Of a DNA stretch of 64,000 nucleotides, positions 56,887-64,000 are shown in pieces (the first letter of the stretch is position 1; the number at the start of each line of letters is the position of its first letter). Under the pieces are notes generated by a model. That model saw nothing but the letters and a program-made list of their open reading frames with translations, was not told the DNA's origin and did no database searches. The translations under genes were made by a program, and so were the position numbers. Source of the DNA: Neoechinorhynchus agilis (taxonomy: Eukaryota; Acanthocephala); assembly GCA_051530055.1 (NCBI GenBank), contig CM121341.1:4216001-4280000 (forward strand). The letters run 5' to 3'.

Positions 56887-59409
56887 TTACTTTCTAATTT
56901 TCAAGCGCTCCATATCGTCAGCTAATCTATCACGATCATCCTTCTTTGGTTTATAATATCTTGAAATTATGTCTAACACTTCTCGGAAATCCCTTTCCTT
57001 TGCAATCTCATAAGCCGTTTTTCCTAAAAAAAAGGTGTAAGAAAAAAAGTTTGTTCATACCGATCGCGGACCTTCATCATTTTGAACATTAAGATCAGCG
57101 CCTGCTTTAATTAAATATGCTAAAATTTTTGGTTTAGAAAAGAATGCCGCAACCATAGTTGGGGTGTTGTTTCTCATATCAGTAACGTTCACTTTGGCTC
57201 CATGACTGACCAAAATGTCAACACATTCCGGGTCATCAACGATGGCTGTTTTGGCGATATGGATATTTGAGTGGCCCAAAAATGACTTAAAATAGTACCT
57301 GCAGCTGCAAAATGCAAAGGAGTTCCTCCTCGATCATTTCTGTGATTGGTGTGGATATCGGGTGAACGAAGTAAAATTCTAAATTTTTAATTAGAGTTTT
57401 TTCCTCGCTTAAGATCAATTACTGGCAAATTCGTTTCCGATTATGGCGAGAAGCAATGCTTAGCGGAGTGTCACCCATGTACATAACATTAGGATCCGCT
57501 TTAGCGTCGATTAAGACCTCCACACATTCAGGTCGATCGTGGATAACGGCCTTATGGAGAGCAGTCATCGCACTTCGGTCCAAATGATTTACATTTGCAC
57601 CACGTCTTATCATGTACTTCAATAGATCAGCTCGATCTCGTTGCTAATAAAACCGTTATTTTAAAAACAATGAGTTCTTATAGAATACCCTTAGATTTTG
57701 TCCATAGTATTCAGCATCACAAAGTACGTGGATTGGAGTCAAGTGATGCTCACTTTCGGTTTGATTCGGGTCAGCAGATACCTATTAGCCGTATTTTCAC
57801 ATTGATTACGATTTTTTGTTCCGGAAAACTAACGTCGAGCAGAAATTTGATCACATCCGGATCACCTTCGAAACATGCAATAATAAGTGCCGTAGCTTGT
57901 GCAATCGGGCGACCAGTAGCTTCATCCAGAATGTCACATGGATCATTCGGATTAATGTTCTGCCTTACAATCACGTCTTCTAACTTGCGCAGCTTTTCAG
58001 GAATATTTGCTTGAGTTTTGTCGGTTTCCCATACGGCCCGGAGTAACGGGTGGTGCTTTTCGCGAATGCTGCGGATTCTAGCAACGCGAGCAGCACTGTC
58101 CTCCTCCTTCTCCCTTCCACTATCACGATGCTGTGATCGTCTATCATGTTCACTAAAACAAACCGATCATCGAAAATGAAGGAAGATCGAAAAATCAAGA
58201 ATCCGAGACTTGGTTTCTATGATGTGTAGTCGCTTGGAATACTACTTAACTTTCCAGCCAACCATGATCTTTATTTTAGAGCTTAAACCGTCTTACGGTT
58301 CTAGGGAATAATATTCGTTCTTGTACGCAACATCGAGAGCCGTAATACGGCGAAAGCTCGAAAATAAAACTATTTTTCTATAATCATTATAACGGCCCTT
58401 TCCCAAATGTCCATTTTTAATCAACAACTTGATCTCATAGTAACACAAATATTTAATCATGGAGAAAGATGAAGTTTTGGAGATGATAATAATCAACCCC
58501 CATAATAAAAAATATTTTATTGAAGATATTTCGAACGGAGAAGCCTCATCAGTCATTGTAAATTGTTTCGAGTTCAAAATATCAGCATCGCCGTGTTGAG
58601 AGGCAACACTGCAAGCATTCGGGCGACAATTGGGGACGAGGACAAACCAGTGAAACTTTCAAAATAAACGGATTATTTTTATTGAAAAAGAAATAGTAAA
58701 GTTGTTTTTCGCATGAACATTAAATCTTAAAGGGTAGATTTGAGATTTATAGATAAGACGAATACGTCAAACAGGCAGGTTCAAAAACTAAAAGATAATT
58801 TATATCAAAAAGATCTTTTGGAATGGTAAATATTGAATGGTGGTGGTGAACATAATCCCCCCGGTTAAAAATTCGTTTATTACTATGAAATCTTTCGAAA
58901 GAGGAAACCTCGCCTCATCAAAGTATTTCTTGTAAGTTTTTCACGAGTTTAAATAGTAAAAACTTACAAGAAATGACTGATGAGGCGAATTTTTAACCAG
59001 AGGATTACGTTCATCAGCGTTCAATACCCAAAATCAATACAAAATTGTGTTTAAGATTAATAAACATGGATAGCGATGGGAGTGAAGATATTATCAGTAA
59101 GGATGGGATTATTCGTCGACCCGCCGTTGATTTCAATAGATCGAATAGCAATTGTGGGGCCCAAAAAAGGAAACCACAGAATCCAATGACATTTTGTGAA
59201 AAGCGCTCTAAATGGTATGTAATCTTAAAAAAGCGAGCAGATTTGAGATTTATAGATGTGTCGTTTTAAGCCACAGTTAAATGGAATGATAAGAATGATA
59301 GAATTTAAAGAAAACTGGGATCAGTTGAGATTTAATCGTTTAAGAAAATGACTTACCTGTTTGAGCTGGGTCTTTGGGAAATACGCGATCTGCTGCTGGT
59401 GCTCGACAT
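56887..59409 (-). CDS. Ankyrin-repeat protein, seven exons
   Basis: Exons on minus: 59409-59357, 58152-57834, 57781-57689, 57643-57423, 57378-57299, 57245-57072, 57023-56887. All joins keep frame and give 358 residues. Introns are 1204, 52, 45, 45, 44, 53 and 48 nt long; intron 1 starts with GTAAGT, and the last uses a GTCCGC donor that yields NDEG|KTAYEIA. The N-terminus is Ser/Arg-rich (MSSTSSRSRISQRPSSN), then a charged helix. About six ankyrin repeats follow (for example SAMTALHKAVIHDRPECVEV, GGTPLHFAAAA, NNTPTMVAAFFSKP, GKTAYEIAKERDF), and the tail is basic. Ankyrin repeats mediate protein binding. I cannot assign an orthologue. Confidence 0.88.
58858..59006. mobile_element. Hairpin element in the first intron of the ankyrin gene
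   Basis: Outer arms GGTTAAAAATTCG (58862) and CGAATTTTTAACC (ending near 59000), and inner arms CTTGTAAGTTTTT / AAAAACTTACAAG around a short loop. The inner right flank reads ATGACTGATGAGGC; the left arm in inverse reads TTTGATGAGGCGAGG...CCTC...CGAAAG. It is related to short repeats at 31600, 35761 and 58550. Confidence 0.65.
59067..59218 (+). CDS. Possible first exon, opposite strand to the ankyrin gene
   Basis: ATG at 59067 begins MDSDGSEDIISKDGIIRRPA, and the frame ends CEKRSKW at a GTATGT donor (about 59218). The peptide is charged and protein-like, but I found no matching downstream exon, and it lies in the ankyrin gene's first intron. It could equally be a chance frame. Confidence 0.25.
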
Positions 59410-60273
59410 GGCTGTTGTGTTCGTCGATCAAAAACAATAGTAGTAGTAGTGGTGGTGGTGGTGGTGGTGGCGGTGTTGGCTAGAGTGAACGGAGAAAGGA
59501 ATCACGGGAAAGAGCACTTTTGAAACGTGGTTTTCTCTCAAAAGTGAAAAAAGACAAGAGTTAGGCACTCACAACGAAACGCGACAATGGAGGTGTCGTT
59601 GTGCAGTAGCGACATTTAACAAAAAAAACACACGTAAAAGGTTGCTTTTAAAAGTTCATTCAATACAGAATAGACCAGTGCCGACGAGAATCGTATTCAT
59701 TGGTGAACATAAAGACGTGAGTGTGTCTCATGGATGTTCGAGCGTTGGAAATTGAAGCACAAAACACGATAACTAGTACGCGCTGGAACGAATTGATCCG
59801 TAACTTATATCCAATGTCAGCGCCCCGTCATTGTTTGAATTAAAAACGCAAACAAATGGGTCTGAGTTAGCTCATTGCGGATCACTTGAAGTAGAGATAC
59901 AATCTCTTTTATCAACTCTTGATTTGCTAATTAAGGTTGACAAACTTTAACTGAACCGCAAACGCCAATAGTGACTATAAAAACAACAACTTTACGTGTA
60001 TTACTCTTCTAAATATTTCATTGTTTCGTGGATCAATGTGAGTCTTTTTATACTCAATCTTGAACGCTTTATTGAAATCGTTATTTCCCTATTCCCACTC
60101 CCGGTGAAATTGAACGTTATTAGCGCATCTACATTCTTAAATTTCACGGATCGGCTACAAATGTGTGTTTTTTTCGATTTGTTTTTCACATCATTGGTCG
60201 ATAATTGAAAAAAATCGCAAAATAAAACGAAACAGATTGTCTTAAGGACATGATGACTAAGAAACAGTCAAAA
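59410..60273. other. 5' flank of the ankyrin gene
   Basis: A GT-rich microsatellite (TAGTAGTAGTGGTGGTGGTG, about 59442-59475) sits about 30 bp upstream of the start codon. The remainder shows no gene. Confidence 0.45.
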
Positions 60274-60516
60274 TCATTTCCGTTCCGGCAACTTAATGCC
60301 GGCCATCTTGAACGATTTTTCAACTGACTTTTCTCTTTGACTTCTATGCAGTGAATTGGCGGTACATACGTGTCGATAATAAGAACAGATCGTTTCGAGA
60401 TGTTTAGAAGGTAAATGTAGAAGATATCGACGAGTAACGTGCCATCGATCGTGTGAACCGAGGTATTCCATTCGAAATAATCTTATTTGTCGTAGTAGTG
60501 ATGACTTTACAGCCAT
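60274..60516 (-). CDS. FMC1-like: FMC1-like LYR-type mitochondrial protein
   Basis: ATG 60516 to stop 60274, 80 residues. It begins MAVKSSLLRQIRLFRMEYLG, matching the helix of FMC1 (human ...FRGLLRELRYL). It continues with RRYLLHLPSKHLETICSYYR and ends EKSVEKSFKMAGIKLP, very close to the conserved FMC1 tail (human RSVEESAGLVGLKLP). FMC1 is a small matrix protein needed for assembly or stability of F1-ATP synthase. This version is shorter than human (113), lacking part of the middle helix. A 72-codon frame overlapping on the same strand is a shadow. The SNF8-like gene lies 116 bp upstream in the same orientation. Confidence 0.65.
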   Translation of the reverse strand: MAVKSSLLRQIRLFRMEYLGSHDRWHVTRRYLLHLPSKHLETICSYYRHVCTANSLHRSQREKSVEKSFKMAGIKLPERK

Positions 60517-60631
60517 CGAGGAAACTTATCTGAAATCCGATCGAAACGAGAAAATCTAACGATTTCTTGTCCATCATCAAATTAGAAAATATTTTTATTT
60601 TACCGCATGAATCGGAGATCATCTCGCAAAG

Positions 60632-61114
60632 TCACGATCTATGTTGAATGAAAAAAGAAGCTACCCAATAAGTCTCATCGACTTTATCAAACCAAACAAC
60701 GCCAGCTATCATAAGATCACGGACTGCACTATAAGCCCGTTCGTAGCTAATGTCGCAATTCCATCCGCATTGCTCACATAGATCGATCAATCGGACTCCA
60801 CTGGGATTATTAGATAGACAAGCGAGGACGTCGATTTGATCATTACCGAGTTCACTCGGGTAAATTTGAACCATTTTGGTTTTACCGGGAATTTCAACGA
60901 TCTTCACGCCTAGAATGCTCAATTTTGAAACAACACGAAAAATGTCGAATTCCGTCACTTGGTCATTGCGAAGCATCCGCAATAATAAATCAGTACGGAC
61001 CAATCCTCCAGTCCGGTTAGAAAGAGCAAAACATACTTCAAGTACTTGGACACTTAAATCGTAATAAAAATCGCCAAGACCAAGCAAGTCCGTAAAAAAA
61101 CCTTTAGGACGCGT
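60632..61114 (-). CDS. SNF8-like: SNF8/VPS22 (EAP30) ESCRT-II subunit, N-terminus missing
   Basis: ESCRT-II subunit acting in sorting ubiquitinated cargo at endosomes. The frame (open 61114-60632) covers the two winged-helix domains: KGFFTDLLGLGDFYYDLSVQ (human [20 protein letters not shown]), VLEVCFALSNRTGGL, a MVQIYPSELGNDQIDVL block (human LIQSVPAELNMDHTVVL) and the end VDETYWVASFF. About the first 90 residues, a helical region in other animals, are not in this frame. The sequence immediately upstream is a stop and then the 330-bp satellite, so the 5' exons lie beyond 64000 or are lost. Confidence 0.85.
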   Translation of the reverse strand, partial: TRPKGFFTDLLGLGDFYYDLSVQVLEVCFALSNRTGGLVRTDLLLRMLRNDQVTEFDIFRVVSKLSILGVKIVEIPGKTKMVQIYPSELGNDQIDVLACLSNNPSGVRLIDLCEQCGWNCDISYERAYSAVRDLMIAGVVWFDKVDETYWVASFFIQHRS

Positions 61115-61139
61115 TCATACCAAAAGTTGTTTTGAGTGT

Positions 61140-64000
61140 GGAAAATTGAGGTCTTTGAGTAAAATATTACAGAAAACGTTTTGGCGTTTTATCATGCGAA
61201 ATATTTCGAAGCCACAATCTTGTACGCATTCTTTAGAGCGTCTTTTGATAACTGAAAATCTCGATAAAGAAGGCGTACAAGATTGTAGCTCCGAAATATT
61301 GGACTTAATAAATTTCTACAATTTTTTTATAATATTGCTTTGTTGCGATATTTCGTTTGTCATTTTAGATTTTTTAACTGTTTTCAAACGCAAAGGACTC
61401 CGATGAGAAAATTTAGTGGTAATAAATGCAATGTTTCAACGTTCCCATCGGAATCGTGGGCTTTTTGGATACATTTAAAAAGGATAAAATGACAAACGAA
61501 ATATCGCAACAATAAGAATTTATTATGTCAAATATTTCGAAGCCACAATCTTGTAAGCCTTCTTTAGAGCGTCTTTTAATAACTAAAAATCTCGATAAAG
61601 AAGGCGTACAAGATTGTAGCTCCGAAATATTGGACTTAATAAATTTCTACAATTTTTTTATAATATTGCTTTGTTGCGATATTTCGTTTGTCATTTTAGA
61701 TTTTTTAACTGTTTTCAAACGCAAAGGACTCCGATGAGAAAATTTAGTGGTAATAAATGCAATGTTTCAACGTTCCCATCGGAATCGTGGGCTTTTGGAT
61801 ACATTTAAAAAGGATAAAATGACAAACGAAATATCGCAACAATAAGAATTTATTATGTCAAATATTTCGAAGCCACAATCTTGTAAGCCTTCTTTAGAGC
61901 GTCTTTCAATAACTAAAAATCTCGATAAAGAAGGCGTACAAGATTGTAGCTCCGAAATATTGGACTTAATAAATTTCTACAATTTTTTTATAATATTGCT
62001 TTGTTGCGATATTTCGTTTGTCATTTTAGATTTTTTAACTGTTTTCAAACGCAAAGGACTCCGATGAGAAAATTTAGTGGTAATAAATGCAATGTTTCAA
62101 CGTTCCCATCGGAATCGTGGGCTTTTGGATACATTTAAAAAGGATAAAATGACAAACGAAATATCGCAACAATAAGAATTTATTATGTCAAATATTTCGA
62201 AGCCACAATCTTGTAAGCCTTCTTTAGAGCGTCTTTTAATAACTAAAAATCTCGATAAAGAAGGCGTACAAGATTGTAGCTCCGAAATATTGGACTTAAT
62301 AAATTTCTACAATTTTTTTATAATATTGCTTTGTTGCGATATTTCGTTTGTCATTTTAGATTTTTTAACTGTTTTCAAACGCAAAGGACTCCGATGAGAA
62401 AATTTAGTGGTAATAAATGCAATGTTTCAACGTTCCCATCGGAATCGTGGGCTTTTGGATACATTTAAAAAGGATAAAATGACAAACGAAATATCGCAAC
62501 AATAAGAATTTATTATGTCAAATATTTCGAAGCCACAATCTTGTAAGCCTTCTTTAGAGCGTCTTTTAATAACTAAAAATCTCGATAAAGAAGGCGTACA
62601 AGATTGTAGCTCCGAAATATTGGACTTAATAAATTTCTACAATTTTTTTATAATATTGCTTTGTTGCGATATTTCGTTTGTCATTTTAGATTTTTTAACT
62701 GTTTTCAAACGCAAAGGACTCCGATGAGAAAATTTAGTGGTAATAAATGCAATGTTTCAACGTTCCCATCGGAATCGTGGGCTTTTGGATACATTTAAAA
62801 AGGATAAAATGACAAACGAAATATCGCAACAATAAGAATTTATTATGTCAAATATTTCGAAGCCACAATCTTGTAAGCCTTCTTTAGAGCGTCTTTTAAA
62901 AACTAAAAATCTCGATAAAGAAGACGTACAAGATTGTAGCTCCGAAATATTGGACTTAATAAATTTCTACAATTTTTTTATAATATTGCTTTGTTGCGAT
63001 ATTTCGTTTGTCATTTTAGATTTTTTAACTGTTTTCAAACGCAAAGGACTCCGATGAGAAAATTTAGTGGTAATAAATGCAATGTTTCAACGTTCCCATC
63101 GGAATCGTGGGCTTTTGGATACATTTAAAAAGGATAAAATGACAAACGAAATATCGCAATAAGAATTTATTATGTCAAATATTGAAGCCACAATCTTGTA
63201 CGCATTCTTTAGAGCGTCTTTTAATAACTAAAAATCTCGATAAAGAAGACGTACAAGATTGTAGCTCCGAAATATTGGACTTAATAAATTTCTACAATTT
63301 TTTTATAATATTGCTTTGTTGCGATATTTCGTTTGTCATTTTAGATTTTTTAACTGTTTTCAAACGCAAAGGACTCCGATGAGAAATTTAGTGGTAATAA
63401 ATGCAATGTTTCAACGTTCCCATCGGAATCGTGGGCTTTTGGATACATTTAAAAAGGATAAAATGACAAACGAAATATCGCAACAATAAGAATTTATTAT
63501 GTCAAATATTTCGAAGCCACAATCTTGTACGCATTCTTTAGAGCGTCTTTTAAAAACTAAAAATCTCGATAAAGAAGGCGTACAAGATTGTAGCTCCGAA
63601 ATATTGGACTTAATAAATTTCTACAATTTTTTTATAATATTGCTTTGTTGCGATATTTCGTTTGTCATTTTAGATTTTTTAACTGTTTTCAAACGCAAAG
63701 GACTCCGATGAGAAAATTTAGTGGTAATAAATGCAATGTTTCAACGTTCCCATCGGAATCGTGGGCTTTTGGATACATTTAAAAAGGATAAAATGACAAA
63801 CGAAATATCGCAACAATAAGAATTTATTATGTCAAATATTTCGAGCCACAATCTGTAAGCCTTCTTTGAGCGTCTTTAAAAACTAAAAATCTCGATAAAG
63901 AAGACGTACAAGATTGTAGCTCCGAAATATTGGACTTAATAAATTTCTACAATTTTTTTATAATATTGCTTTGTTGCGATATTTCGTTTGTCATTTTAGA
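61140..64000. repeat. 330-bp palindromic satellite, more than eight units, runs off the window
   Basis: Units begin near 61195, 61525, 61855, 62185, 62515, 62845, 63175, 63499 and 63829 (330 bp, a few 327 or less). Each has two inverted-repeat modules: CCACAATCTTGTA / TACAAGATTGT, and ATATTTCGTTTGTCATTTTA with its exact inverse about 120 bp further on. CCGATG / CATCGG forms an inner hairpin. Every complete unit keeps a 70-codon frame (MSNISKPQSC...FKRKGLR) with a hydrophobic middle. Outer units (61.2, 63.2, 63.8 kb) are the most diverged, as expected of unequal exchange. Confidence 0.95.

Noticed and set aside
61140-64000. CRISPR array or bacterial origin
   Set aside because: Units are 330 bp without spacers. 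Introns, animal gene families and LINEs throughout the window show a nuclear eukaryotic genome.
1-64000. LTR retrotransposon, endogenous virus or Polinton
   Set aside because: No gag, protease, integrase, capsid, envelope or type-B polymerase text was seen and no long direct terminal repeats. The reverse transcriptases present are LINE-type.

Overview
This window is nuclear DNA of an animal. It is AT-rich and gene-sparse, with many repeats. The evidence for an animal is a Go-type G-protein alpha subunit, two TPR/Fic (FICD-type) proteins, a SLC35A-type nucleotide-sugar transporter, and homologues of TMEM70, FMC1, HDHD3 and SNF8/VPS22. Most introns I could place are very short (about 33-72 nt, GT-AG). 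Together with the heavy hairpin-element load this suggests a small-genome invertebrate. I cannot name the phylum; a nematode-like animal would fit, but that is inference.

Layout. 0-5.3 kb: decayed LINE retrotransposons, one on each strand, with a second LINE fragment nested inside. 5.3-11.5 kb: hairpin (MITE-like) elements, no convincing gene. 11.5-13.1 kb: the Go-alpha gene, whose second intron is essentially one TA-flanked inverted-repeat element. 13.3-15.3 kb: a 375-bp tandem array. 16.7-19.4 kb: a degenerate RTE-type LINE. 21.2-23.8 kb: an unrecognised 255-residue gene, a 443-bp duplication and a TMEM70 homologue. 25.5-29.4 kb: a 261-bp satellite, a small coiled-coil gene and a 413-bp duplication. 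30.2-35.4 kb: two Fic genes on the minus strand, with opposite-strand exons inside the intron of the second. 36.8-39.4 kb: a GC-rich minisatellite. 39.7-46.9 kb: HDHD3-like, unrecognised ORFs and the SLC35A-like transporter. 47.6-51.2 kb: duplicated segments, a charged coiled-coil-like gene and a TIR-flanked LINE fragment. 52.4-55.1 kb: a gene made of five 150-residue repeats. 55.4-61.1 kb: a phosphodiesterase-like gene, a seven-exon ankyrin gene, FMC1-like and SNF8-like. 61.1-64.0 kb and beyond: a 330-bp palindromic satellite.

The genes do not form one pathway. Two of them (TMEM70-like, FMC1-like) belong to mitochondrial ATP-synthase assembly, and the Fic pair acts in ER proteostasis. The most interesting signals are the MITE that forms a Go-alpha intron, the Fic paralogue whose inhibitory glutamate is replaced by histidine, the repeat-protein gene, and a recurrent CTGANGA-hairpin-GAAA motif in several dispersed repeats that resembles a hammerhead ribozyme core. 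I saw no LTR/retroviral, Polinton, CRISPR, tRNA or rRNA feature.
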